From: Hyphomicrobiales bacterium
GTDB lineage: Bacteria > Pseudomonadota > Alphaproteobacteria > Rhizobiales > Devosiaceae
NCBI GenBank assembly: GCA_026981645.1
Contig: JALSII010000053.1
Coordinates: forward strand, 1 to 44,229
Length of the DNA stretch: 44,229 bases
Direction of reading: 5' to 3'
In this document: piece after piece, positions 26,626 to 34,875 of the stretch
How positions within the stretch are numbered: position 1 is the stretch's first letter
Layout of the letters: each line of letters opens with the position of its first letter
Notes under the pieces: model-generated
The model's database searches: none
The model's input: only the letters and a program-made list of their open reading frames with translations
Told to the model about the DNA's origin: nothing
Translations under genes and position numbers: made by a program

Positions 26626-27333
26626 TCAAATTTTTCCCGAATCAAGCGTAAGAATCGGTCCCTCGGCGATATCGGCGTCGCCCTGGTCGTGGGTGACCAG
26701 AAGGGTAGGCAGATTTCGTCTCCTGACCTCGGCAAAAACCAGTTGGCGCACAGAATCGCGCAAGTCTGCATCGAGCTTGGAGAAAGGCTCGTCAAGCAAA
26801 AGGGCGCGGGGACGCGAAGCCAGAACGCGGACCAAAGCCACGCGGGCTTTTTGTCCGCCGGAAAGTGTTTCAGGGTCACGTTCAGCAAAATTCCTCAGGC
26901 TGACAGCCGCCAACAGGCCCAGCGCCTCCTCGCAGCGTTGTTTCATGGAACCACCCGGGGGCAGCGCATAAAGCACGTTCTCAAGCACTGAAAAATGGGG
27001 GAATAACAGTGTATCCTGAAACAACACCCCCACCCGGCGCTGCTCGGGGGGCAGGGTTGTAATGTCATTGCCACCCAGCAATATCCGGCCCCTGCAGGTG
27101 AAGGCCCGGGGCAGAAACCCCGATATTGCACTGATGAGGGTCGATTTGCCAACGCCGGACGGACCCATAAGAGTGAGGACTTCACCGGGGGGAATTTTTG
27201 CGTTGACACTAAGCAAGGGTGCGCGAGCGTCAGAAATTTCTATTTGCTCCAGAACCAGCCCCGCGTCACCTTGTACATCAACCAGCCCCGCGCCATCCTG
27301 CGCATCTCGATTTGTTTTAAGACTTGAACTCAT
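26626..27333 (-). CDS. YnjD-like ABC transporter ATP-binding protein
   Basis: This is a 235-residue single ABC ATPase. Walker A is MGPSGVGKSTL, the Q-loop is VLFQDTLLFPH, the signature LSGGQKARVALVRVL, Walker B ALLLDEPFSKLD and the switch His is in LLVTHDQGDAD. With the fused permease and binding protein upstream it matches the E. coli ynjBCD arrangement, whose substrate is not established; the ATPase also resembles ThiQ. The N-terminus has ~27 extra residues with a nine-codon internal duplication. Its ATG overlaps the permease stop (ATGA). It is last in this operon. Confidence 0.88.
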   Translation of the reverse strand: MSSSLKTNRDAQDGAGLVDVQGDAGLVLEQIEISDARAPLLSVNAKIPPGEVLTLMGPSGVGKSTLISAISGFLPRAFTCRGRILLGGNDITTLPPEQRRVGVLFQDTLLFPHFSVLENVLYALPPGGSMKQRCEEALGLLAAVSLRNFAERDPETLSGGQKARVALVRVLASRPRALLLDEPFSKLDADLRDSVRQLVFAEVRRRNLPTLLVTHDQGDADIAEGPILTLDSGKI

Positions 27334-29018
27334 CAGCGGGCACCTCCCACCTGCAACGCCCGCCGGTTGCGCCAGACAAAACGCGGCACAAGGCTGGCGA
27401 GGGCAAAAATGACAAACGGCATCACTGTCTGCATCAGCGCATAGATGCCGATAAGCCGCCGATTGCCCCCGGCCGCAAGGGCGATGGCTTCGGTGGTGAT
27501 GGTGGGTTGACGTCCGGCACCAATCAGCAGCGTGGGCAGATATTGAGCGATGGACACGGCGAACCCGAGGGCAAAAGATGCAAGTACAGGCCTTAAAAGC
27601 ATGGGCAGGCGAATGGTCCAGAACACGCGGTTCACACTTTTGCCAAGGGTCCGGGCCACCGCCAGAAAGCGGGTGTCAAAGGCGTTCCAGGGGTCGGCAA
27701 GGGTCAGATAGACATAAGGGTAGACAAAAACCATATGCACCAGAACCACCGCCCATAAAGTTCCATCGATACCGAGTCTTAAAAACAAAAAAGACAGTCC
27801 CCCGATAAAGGCAATCTGGGGCACCAGCAGGGGCACATAAATCACCCACCAGGTCAGGTCGTTGATTTTGATGTCGCCGCGATATTCGTTTTCCAGACTG
27901 GCCAGAACCAGCACAAGCGAAAAAGAGGCGGCGGCCAAAGCGATAATAAAGGCGCGCCTGCCGGTCTCAAAGATGTTGGCACCCTGTGTGTTCCAGCTGG
28001 AAACCGTCCAACTGTCGGGCAACAGGTTGGGGAAGCGCCACATGCCGGTGAACGACCAGATGAGCAAAAGGGCAATGCCAAGCAGAACAAGGCCGACGCT
28101 CAACGATATGGCTCCACCTGCAAAGGCTGCAACGAGGTGATCCCTTTGAAACCGCCATCCTCTTAGAGTTGCCATGCGCGCGAGCACGGCCACCAGCTTT
28201 TCAAGCGCAAACCAGCTCAGCAGAGCTGCAAGCGTCACCCCCAGTTGAACGAGTGCACCTGCCGCTGCGGTAAGACGCAAGCTCACATCGGGGTCGTTCA
28301 TCCAGTGCAGAACCCTGACCGCAAGCGGGGGTGGGTTGACCGGCCCCAGAACCAGCGCCACATCAATGGTTGACGTGGCAAAAACAATTACTGCGAAAAC
28401 CGGCAGCCTTATCTGGAAGTAAATGGCGGGGAATACTGAAATCAGCCAGCCCCAGATATGTCCGAACCCCAGACTGGTCGCTATTTCGGCCCGGCGGGGG
28501 TCGGTCTGGGGCAAAGCGGCCATGGTCACGAAAAACAAAAAAGGGATTTCCTTGATGATCAGCCCGGCAAGCATGGCGTGGCCGCCGGGGTCATTGACAA
28601 TCAGCCAGTCGGGTGGGCGCATGAAACCCGTCAGTTCGGGGGAAACCAGACGGACAAGAAATCCCGAAGGGGCAATCAGAAACAAAAGACCAAAAGCGGC
28701 GGCGGCGTGGGGCACCGCCAGAACCGGCTTGATGGCGGCTGAAATCAGGCGGAAACCCCTGGTGTCGATAAAGGCGGCAACAAACAGAATGACGATACCA
28801 AGCGACACCAGCGCTGCAATCAGCCCCACCCAGTAGGAGAGCCAGACCGAGTGCCACATGCCCGGTGCCTGAAGCACGGCGGAAAACATCTCAAGATTGG
28901 TGGTTCTGGCATTGAATTCAGGGGCCCAGCCCAGTGCCGCCAACAACACAATTGCAGTGCCCACAGCAATGGGAGCCAGCAGCAGAAGCAGGACAGCAAT
29001 GGGTATCAGGCGCAGCAA
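27333..29018 (-). CDS. YnjC-like fused ABC permease (two permease units)
   Basis: The product is a 561-residue polytopic protein with two BPD_transp_1 units in one chain, about 12 helices in total. Each half has an EAA-type coupling loop: RAEIATSLGFGHIWGWLISVFP in the N-terminal half, and RFLAVARTLGKSVNRVFWTIRLP in the C-terminal half. A single chain can thus serve as the whole membrane channel. The start MLRLIPIAVLLLLLAPIAVG forms the first helix. It lies 42 bases after the binding-protein stop and overlaps ynjD. The related thiamine (ThiP), iron (FbpB) and YnjC permeases share this fused form; the long periplasmic binding protein favours YnjC. Confidence 0.88.
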   Translation of the reverse strand: MLRLIPIAVLLLLLAPIAVGTAIVLLAALGWAPEFNARTTNLEMFSAVLQAPGMWHSVWLSYWVGLIAALVSLGIVILFVAAFIDTRGFRLISAAIKPVLAVPHAAAAFGLLFLIAPSGFLVRLVSPELTGFMRPPDWLIVNDPGGHAMLAGLIIKEIPFLFFVTMAALPQTDPRRAEIATSLGFGHIWGWLISVFPAIYFQIRLPVFAVIVFATSTIDVALVLGPVNPPPLAVRVLHWMNDPDVSLRLTAAAGALVQLGVTLAALLSWFALEKLVAVLARMATLRGWRFQRDHLVAAFAGGAISLSVGLVLLGIALLLIWSFTGMWRFPNLLPDSWTVSSWNTQGANIFETGRRAFIIALAAASFSLVLVLASLENEYRGDIKINDLTWWVIYVPLLVPQIAFIGGLSFLFLRLGIDGTLWAVVLVHMVFVYPYVYLTLADPWNAFDTRFLAVARTLGKSVNRVFWTIRLPMLLRPVLASFALGFAVSIAQYLPTLLIGAGRQPTITTEAIALAAGGNRRLIGIYALMQTVMPFVIFALASLVPRFVWRNRRALQVGGAR

Positions 29019-29060
29019 TGTGGTTCAGACTTTTTCACTGAAAAAGGCGGCACAGAAACC

Positions 29061-30335
29061 TCACGAGCCCGAAGCGTAACGGGCGCTCCATTCCGCATCA
29101 AGCATTTCCGTCCAGAATGCGTCCGGCTCATTGAGTGTTGCTCCAAGTTCAGCCGCCCCCAGCGTTGCGGGGCCGCGACTGAGGGCGTCAAACAGGGCCT
29201 TCTGTTCTGCGGAAAGTTTGCCATAGGAAAGGACCGTTGGATCACCCCAGACATTTTCATCGGCTTTTCTGGCCTGGGCCTCAGGGGAAAGCAGAAAATT
29301 GGCCACCACCATGGCCCCGGCCTTGGCGCTGGCGTTGAAGGGAATGGCCACGAAGTGAGCGTTGCCGATGGAGCCGTAATCCATGACAAAACTGCGCACA
29401 CTGTCAGGGAAAATTCCCTCGTTAATGGCAGAAGAAGCCTCACCGGGGTTAAAGGTCATGCCGATGTCGATTTCGCTGTCCGAGAGCAGGGTTTTGAGGT
29501 GCGTTGTGTCGGCAGCAAACACCCGCCCCGAGCGCCACAGGTTTGGGTGAATGCGCTCAAGCCAGTCCCACAGGGGGGCCGTTACCCTGTCAAAGGTTGC
29601 TTTGTCCGCCGGTTTTGCCAATACCGAGCGGTCTTGGACCAGCCCATAGAGGACCTGCTTGAGAAAAGTGGTGCCGATAAAATTGGGCGGAGCGGCATAG
29701 GTAAAACGTCCCGGATTGTCCTTTATCCATGCTTCAAGCGCTTCAAGATTTGTCGGGGGACCAGAAGTTTGACCCTCCCCAAAATACCGGCTGTCATAAT
29801 AAAATGTCAGTTGCGCGGTGCCCCAGGGGCTTTCAAGCCCGTCCACCGGCTCGGTAAAGTCACGGGTCAGCACCGGCTTGTTTTCAAAATCCGCCAGAGC
29901 ATAATTGGGCAGGTCGGTGGACCAGGGCGCCCCCAGAAGCAGGCCTTCGCGCTTGAGGGAGGCGAAATTCTCGCCATTGACCCAGACCATGTCAACCGCG
30001 CCTCCTTCGTTGCGTCCGGCGGCTTTTTCGGCCAGCACGCGAGCGACAACATTGGCGGTTTCGGAAACTTTCACGTGAGTGAGCGTGACCCCATAGTCTT
30101 CCTTCACCCGCTCGCCAACCCAGGCAATATAGGCGTTGATGTTTTCAGCCCCGCCCCAGGCGTACCAGAACACCTCCTGGCCTTCAGCCTCGCTCAGCAC
30201 CGCTTCCCAGTCTGCCGGATCAGGGTCAGCTGCCATCACCGGCGCACTGGCGGCAAAAAGCATGGAGACTGCAAGGCCAAAAGCCAGCAACAGGGTACCG
30301 GGCCCTTTAGGTGCTCTGCGCGAAAAACAAGTCAT
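29061..30335 (-). CDS. YnjB-like periplasmic substrate-binding protein
   Basis: The product has about 424 residues, with a basic N-terminus and hydrophobic core (LLLAFGLAVSMLFAASAPVMAA) forming a signal peptide, then VFWYAWGGAENINAYIAWVGERV. That opening, the length and the neighbours match YnjB. The longer frame starts at a GTG (30392) inside the upstream region; I prefer the ATG at 30335, although AAGGGG is ~13 bases away. Substrate unknown: thiamine-like compounds, iron chelates or an anion have relatives in this superfamily, and nothing here decides. Confidence 0.85.
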   Translation of the reverse strand: MTCFSRRAPKGPGTLLLAFGLAVSMLFAASAPVMAADPDPADWEAVLSEAEGQEVFWYAWGGAENINAYIAWVGERVKEDYGVTLTHVKVSETANVVARVLAEKAAGRNEGGAVDMVWVNGENFASLKREGLLLGAPWSTDLPNYALADFENKPVLTRDFTEPVDGLESPWGTAQLTFYYDSRYFGEGQTSGPPTNLEALEAWIKDNPGRFTYAAPPNFIGTTFLKQVLYGLVQDRSVLAKPADKATFDRVTAPLWDWLERIHPNLWRSGRVFAADTTHLKTLLSDSEIDIGMTFNPGEASSAINEGIFPDSVRSFVMDYGSIGNAHFVAIPFNASAKAGAMVVANFLLSPEAQARKADENVWGDPTVLSYGKLSAEQKALFDALSRGPATLGAAELGATLNEPDAFWTEMLDAEWSARYASGS

Positions 30336-30400
30336 GGTCTGTAAAGTCCCCTTTTGGTGTTTCAGCGCCTGTTTGCACCCAAGCTGGAACACCCGTCAAC

Positions 30401-30973
30401 TCAAGAGCGTTCAAGGGAAGTTGATGAGAGCGAGCTGACTGGAGGAGGGGGCGGCGAAAAGGGGGTGACCTTGGTATCCATGGCGTCAGCAAAGCGCACA
30501 AAAAACCCGTTGATAATTTTCTGTGCACTTTTGCCCAACAGCTTTTTGCCCAGCCTCATCATTTTGCCCGAGGCTCCTCCTTCGGCTTCGAAGCGCAATA
30601 GTGTACCCGCTCCCACAGCCGGCCAGTCCGCGAAGCCTTCTTCAAAATCCGGGGAAGAATTTACCAAAGCCAAATCATAGTCATTCAGTAAAATTCTGGC
30701 TGCACCGTGAGCCAGACCGAGCATTTTGCCCTGGCCCCGCCCGCTCAGAACGTAAGAAACCGCCGGGTCAACTTCTGAAAGCACCAGTTCACCCCCAAGG
30801 GTCGGGCTCATCGGACCGAGATTGACCTTGATGCCAAGGTCAAGGGTATCGGTGCCGGTCCACTCGATATATTCGCAACCCGGAATCACCTCCTTGAGCA
30901 CACTTGTGTCGTTCAGGGCCTGCCAAACAGCGTCCCGGTCTGCCAAAAGCAGGTATGAACCGTTAAAATCCAA
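30401..30973 (-). CDS. CoxG-like SRPBCC-domain protein
   Basis: The product has 190 residues. It opens with MDFNGSYLLLADRDAVWQALNDTSVLKEVIPGCEYIE, the standard CoxG/carbon-monoxide-dehydrogenase-subunit-G start, followed by the SRPBCC lipid-pocket fold (GARILLNDYDLALV, AVGAGTLLRFEAEGGASG). The tail is Pro/Ser-rich. The start codon must be TTG at 30973, with AAAGGG seven bases upstream; no usable ATG is near. CoxG helps recruit the CO dehydrogenase maturation machinery to the membrane, but no cox structural genes are in the window, so its role is open. It is divergent from the three-gene cassette. Confidence 0.87.
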   Translation of the reverse strand: MDFNGSYLLLADRDAVWQALNDTSVLKEVIPGCEYIEWTGTDTLDLGIKVNLGPMSPTLGGELVLSEVDPAVSYVLSGRGQGKMLGLAHGAARILLNDYDLALVNSSPDFEEGFADWPAVGAGTLLRFEAEGGASGKMMRLGKKLLGKSAQKIINGFFVRFADAMDTKVTPFSPPPPPVSSLSSTSLERS

Positions 30974-31121
30974 GTTTTTGCCCTTTAATTGCGTTTTTTT
31001 CGTACCAATATCGTATAAATGGTAGCGTTTGCGCCCGGATACAATTGCCAGGGGCGCATTTGCACGTTTAATGAGGCTACGAAGGGTTCACGCCCTGAAA
31101 ACAATCCCAAGGAGCATTTTA

Positions 31122-32309
31122 ATGGCCACCGACCTAATGGACAAACCTTTGCAATACCTGGACCGGGCCATGGGCTCCATCCGTGATCTTGGCCTGTGGC
31201 CTGAGGAAACCGAAGAAGCCCCGATCACGGGGTTGCTGCAGGAGCTTACCGGTCTTGATGAAACGCGCATTGTTCTCATAGGGCGTACGCTCAACCAGGC
31301 CTCCATATTCAACGAAGTGGTGCGTGAACAGGTTGCGGCCATGAACATCGGAGAACGCTACGAGGACATCACCAAGGGCTTTGATTCCATCCGGGACGAT
31401 GCCAAAAGCATGGTTGATCAGCTTGATGATGGCAAACTCGATTTTTTCGAGCGCACATCAAACGTGTGGATGAAAATTTCCCGCGGCGACATTGCCACCC
31501 GTTTTGACAAAATCCGCGACATCTATCTTGAGGTATCAAAAGACACCAAGGATCAGGTTGACCGGGAACATACCATCCTTGAGGCCTATCGCGATTTCCG
31601 GGGCGCGCTGAAACAGTCCGAAGTCATGGCGCTTGAAGTTCTGGACAAGGCTGCCGAGGAATTGTCAGCCCGCAAGGATGCGCTCCAGAAGGCCGCCGAC
31701 GACCTGGCCGCCTTTAGCGAAGGCACTCCGGCAGACCGGGCGCGTCTTGAAATGGCACGAGATGAACGCGTGCGCGAATTACAGAACGAAGAGCGTCGCT
31801 ATCAGATTGCCAAGGACCTTTCGGACAATCTGACCATTGGTTACAACACTTCCGAGGTCATCATGGCCCGGCTGATGCAGACCACCAATGCCAAGGAGCG
31901 GGTCTATCAGCAGTCGATCATGTTCTTTTCCACCAATGAAACCGTGCTGACGGCCCTGTCGGCCTCGTTTACCGGCATGTTTGGCCTGCACGAAAGCACC
32001 GAAACCCTCAACGCCATGAAAGAGGGGATGTCCAAGAGCCTTGAGACCCTGTCCGAGATTGGCGACAAGGTGCACGAAGAAGCGCTCAAAGCCGGTTACG
32101 GTCCCACAATCCGCGCCGATGCGGTCAAGAAGCTGGTGGACAGCGTAGTCAATTTTCAGGAAAAATCACGCACCATTATTACCGAGATGCGCAAGCTTTC
32201 CACTGAAAACTCCAAGGAAATCCGTGATGCCGTTGAAGATGGCAAGCAGCGGCTGGCCAAGCTGGCGGCCGATGGCAACGCACTCGTTCTTGAAACCCGC
32301 GCCAGCTAG
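31122..32309 (+). CDS. Uncharacterised helical protein, possibly TelA-like (cassette gene 1)
   Basis: The product has 395 residues, is acidic, nearly all helical and lacks signal peptide or membrane segments. The region from ~85 (FDSIRDDAKSMVDQLDDGKLDFFER) to ~175 (RDFRGALKQSEVMALEVLDKA) and the C-terminal VVNFQEKSRTIITEMRKLSTENSKEI have the rhythm of the TelA toxic-anion-resistance family, but this is remote and uncertain. I recall close relatives labelled only as cell surface proteins in Rhizobiales. The ATG at 31122 has AAGGAG upstream; the longer frame is unsupported. It heads a cassette of three plus-strand genes. A weak promoter candidate (TTGCGT at 30989, TATAAA at 31014) lies upstream with a 19-base spacer. 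Confidence 0.75.
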   Translation: MATDLMDKPLQYLDRAMGSIRDLGLWPEETEEAPITGLLQELTGLDETRIVLIGRTLNQASIFNEVVREQVAAMNIGERYEDITKGFDSIRDDAKSMVDQLDDGKLDFFERTSNVWMKISRGDIATRFDKIRDIYLEVSKDTKDQVDREHTILEAYRDFRGALKQSEVMALEVLDKAAEELSARKDALQKAADDLAAFSEGTPADRARLEMARDERVRELQNEERRYQIAKDLSDNLTIGYNTSEVIMARLMQTTNAKERVYQQSIMFFSTNETVLTALSASFTGMFGLHESTETLNAMKEGMSKSLETLSEIGDKVHEEALKAGYGPTIRADAVKKLVDSVVNFQEKSRTIITEMRKLSTENSKEIRDAVEDGKQRLAKLAADGNALVLETRAS

Positions 32310-32380
32310 GATATTTCGGGGCGAAACAAATGGAAGCTGGGGGCTGAAAGCAACCGGATGAACTGGGGTACAAGTCGGTC

Positions 32381-33319
32381 ATGAATGCCCAAAGAGACAA
32401 GGCGTCACCGCCCCTTGATGAAATGATGCTGGCGATGGATGTAGTGGATACACTGCGCCATCGCCAGGGTCTGGTGGTGCGCGAACTCGAGGGGGAAAAT
32501 CGTGAGGCGCGCCTGATCGACCGCCTGCGAGAGGTTTACAAAAACCAGGGCATCGAAGTTCCCGAGCGCATCCTTAAGGAAGGTGTTGTGGCGCTTGAAG
32601 AGAACCGGTTTGTCTATAAACAACCCGGACCGGGTTTTGGACGCTCGCTGGCCTCCCTTTATGTAAGCCGCGGGAGCTGGGGGAAATGGGTGCTGGGGCT
32701 TGGCGCTGTTCTGGTGCTTTCAACGTCCGCCTATTTTCTGGCCTATCTGCCCTATCAGGCCAACAGGGCGGAAGCGGCACGCATTGAGCTTTCTCAAACC
32801 ATGCCGGCGCAAATGCAAAGCCTTTATCAGGCTATATTTGACGAAACCAAGGTGCAAAGCGCCGTGACCAGAGCGCGCGAAATCCTGAAGCGGGGCCGCG
32901 CCGCTTCAGCGGAAGGTGACCGGATTGAGGCGCAAAAGGCCATCGAGAGGCTAAGCGTCCTGCTCGAAACCCTGCGGCAGGATTATACCTTGAGGGTCGT
33001 TAACCGGGAAGGCACTAAATCCGGCTTCTGGACTTTCCCCGAACTCAATTCCGACGCCACCAATTATTATCTGGTCGTTGAAGCGCTTGATGCGGAGGGC
33101 AACGTCCTGACCCTGCCTGTTCTGAACGAAGAAACCGGGGAGATTGAGCGCGTCAACATATGGGGGCTCCGGGTGCCGGAGAGCACCTACAACGCCGTTG
33201 GCGCGGACAAAAGTGATGATGGCATTATCCAGCGCAACATGGTGGGCCGAAAATCATACGGATTTCTTGATGTCAATTATTCCATCCCGGTTTCGGGTGG
33301 CGCGGTAACACGGTGGTAA
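32381..33319 (+). CDS. Single-span membrane protein, DUF6384-like (cassette gene 2)
   Basis: The product has 312 residues. Residues ~12-80 are a conserved helical cytosolic part (LDEMMLAMDVVDTLRHRQ, LIDRLREVYKNQGIEVPERIL, VVALEENRFVYKQP). One transmembrane helix spans ~103-123 (WVLGLGAVLVLSTSAYFLAYL). A helical stalk (~125-200) leads to a beta-rich C-terminal domain with FWTFPELNSDATNYYLVVEA and NMVGRKSYGFLDVNY. I recall this as DUF6384; the label is from memory. Topology is probably N-in, C-out, placing the last domain in the periplasm. It starts 71 bases after gene 1 and ends 7 bases before gene 3. Confidence 0.8.
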   Translation: MNAQRDKASPPLDEMMLAMDVVDTLRHRQGLVVRELEGENREARLIDRLREVYKNQGIEVPERILKEGVVALEENRFVYKQPGPGFGRSLASLYVSRGSWGKWVLGLGAVLVLSTSAYFLAYLPYQANRAEAARIELSQTMPAQMQSLYQAIFDETKVQSAVTRAREILKRGRAASAEGDRIEAQKAIERLSVLLETLRQDYTLRVVNREGTKSGFWTFPELNSDATNYYLVVEALDAEGNVLTLPVLNEETGEIERVNIWGLRVPESTYNAVGADKSDDGIIQRNMVGRKSYGFLDVNYSIPVSGGAVTRW

Positions 33320-33326
33320 TGGCAAT

Positions 33327-34868
33327 ATGGCTCTAAGCGGACCTGAAGCCCTGCGCTCCCTGGATGATGCCATCCGCGATATTCGTCGTGAGGAAAGAGA
33401 TATTGGCAAACGCCTGTCGCGCAGCACCGAGCGGCTGGCCAAAATTCAGGAAACCGAAGCGGAAATGTATCGCAAGCTGGCCAGTGTCCGGCTCGACCCT
33501 GAAGTGCAATCCCAGATTGAGGGGCGCCTGTCCCGGGCCGAGGCAAAAGCGCGCAAGGTCATCAAGGAACATGCCAGCGAGTTGAGCAAAGCGGAAAGGC
33601 TGACTAAAAAACTGGATGAGCAGATTGCAACGCTGGCACGCAAAAGGCGGACGGCGCTTGAAGCAATCGACACCGCCCAGAAAAATCTTTCCGCGCTCTC
33701 CAGCGAAATCGCCGCTGCAATAGCCACAGACGCCGACTATGCCCGGCTGCGCACCAGGGCTGATGAATTGCAGGCTGTTGCCGATAAGAGCCTGAAAAAA
33801 ACCCAGCAGGCCGAAGCCGACCAGGAGATCAAAGGCAAGCCCTACCGGGAGGATCCCTTGTTCATGTATTTGTGGGAGGCTGGTTATGGGACCCGCAAAT
33901 ATAAAGCCAACAATCTCGTGCGCTGGCTGGATTCAAAAGTGGCCCGACTTGTTGATTACCGCAATGCGCGGGCAAATTTTGCCATGCTGAATGAAATTCC
34001 CCTGCGCCTGCGCGAACACGCGGAACGCCAGATTGCAGCAGCGGAGGAAGCGGAAGAGCAGCTGGACGCGCTTGAGGACCGCGCGGTGGAAAAGGCAGGG
34101 GGCGGCCCCATCAAGCGTGCGCTTGAAAAGGCTCAGCAGGACCTGGAGAAAATTGACCTTGAGATGCTGGAAGCCGAAGATCGGCGCGATGCCCAGAGCG
34201 AAGCGTTCAGCGCACTGGCAGAAGGGGGAAATCCCACTTTTGCCAAGGCAGTCGCCGATCTTGCCTCGGCTCTTTCAAGACAGGACATCAAGAACCTTGT
34301 GGCAATGGCGCGCAAAAGCGCAACCAGGGAGGATGATGCCATCGTCAGGAAAATTGATGATGCCAGAACACGTTTGAAAGACGAAGAGGACGAAACCCGG
34401 GAGTTGAATGCACGCCTGAAAGTTCTGGCCCAGCGCCGCCGGGAGCTTGAAGATATTCAGTGGGAATTCAAAAAATCACGTTTTGACGACCCCCGCTCGG
34501 TGTTTCGCAAGGACGAGCTTGTGGGCGACCTGCTCAGCGAGTTTCTCAAAGGTGCCATTACAGCTGCCAACTATTGGGGCCAGTGGCAGCGCAGCCAGAA
34601 CTGGAAGGCGGGAACCTCGGACTGGGGCGGTGGTATCGGTCTGCCGCGCAGCGGTCGCCGTTCCCCCTGGTCGGGCACGACAAAAACCCAGTGGCCGCGG
34701 GGAAATATACCACGCAGTTCCGTCTCGCGGGGCCGATTGCCGGGTACGCGCACCCCGCGCCCGAGCACGCCCCGATCCAGTTCCCCTCGCCCAAGGTTCA
34801 GCCGGCCCCGGTCCGGTTCAAAAGGCAGCCGCAGGTCTGGTGGCTTCAAGACCGGTGGCGGGTTTTAG
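33327..34868 (+). CDS. Long coiled-coil protein with Arg/Ser/Pro/Gly tail (cassette gene 3)
   Basis: The product has 513 residues and no known function. Residues ~10-165 and ~225-385 are charged coiled coils, separated by a compact segment (KPYREDPLFMYLWEAGYGTRKYKANNLVRWLD, ~171-202). A Trp-rich joint follows (AITAANYWGQWQRSQNW, ~410-426). The final ~80 residues are basic and low-complexity, rich in Arg, Ser, Pro and Gly, and end in GGFKTGGGF. No signal peptide or membrane helix is present. The gene is 7 bases after gene 2, so they are surely co-transcribed, and it converges with edd. The tail might bind nucleic acid, cell-wall or membrane surface; this is speculative. Confidence 0.78.
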   Translation: MALSGPEALRSLDDAIRDIRREERDIGKRLSRSTERLAKIQETEAEMYRKLASVRLDPEVQSQIEGRLSRAEAKARKVIKEHASELSKAERLTKKLDEQIATLARKRRTALEAIDTAQKNLSALSSEIAAAIATDADYARLRTRADELQAVADKSLKKTQQAEADQEIKGKPYREDPLFMYLWEAGYGTRKYKANNLVRWLDSKVARLVDYRNARANFAMLNEIPLRLREHAERQIAAAEEAEEQLDALEDRAVEKAGGGPIKRALEKAQQDLEKIDLEMLEAEDRRDAQSEAFSALAEGGNPTFAKAVADLASALSRQDIKNLVAMARKSATREDDAIVRKIDDARTRLKDEEDETRELNARLKVLAQRRRELEDIQWEFKKSRFDDPRSVFRKDELVGDLLSEFLKGAITAANYWGQWQRSQNWKAGTSDWGGGIGLPRSGRRSPWSGTTKTQWPRGNIPRSSVSRGRLPGTRTPRPSTPRSSSPRPRFSRPRSGSKGSRRSGGFKTGGGF

Positions 34869-34875
34869 ACACTCT

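Noticed and set aside
28851..30344. A 497-codon plus-strand open frame opposite the YnjB-like gene
   Set aside because: It is antisense to a clear binding protein with a signal peptide and operon partners; its translation shows no recognisable domain.
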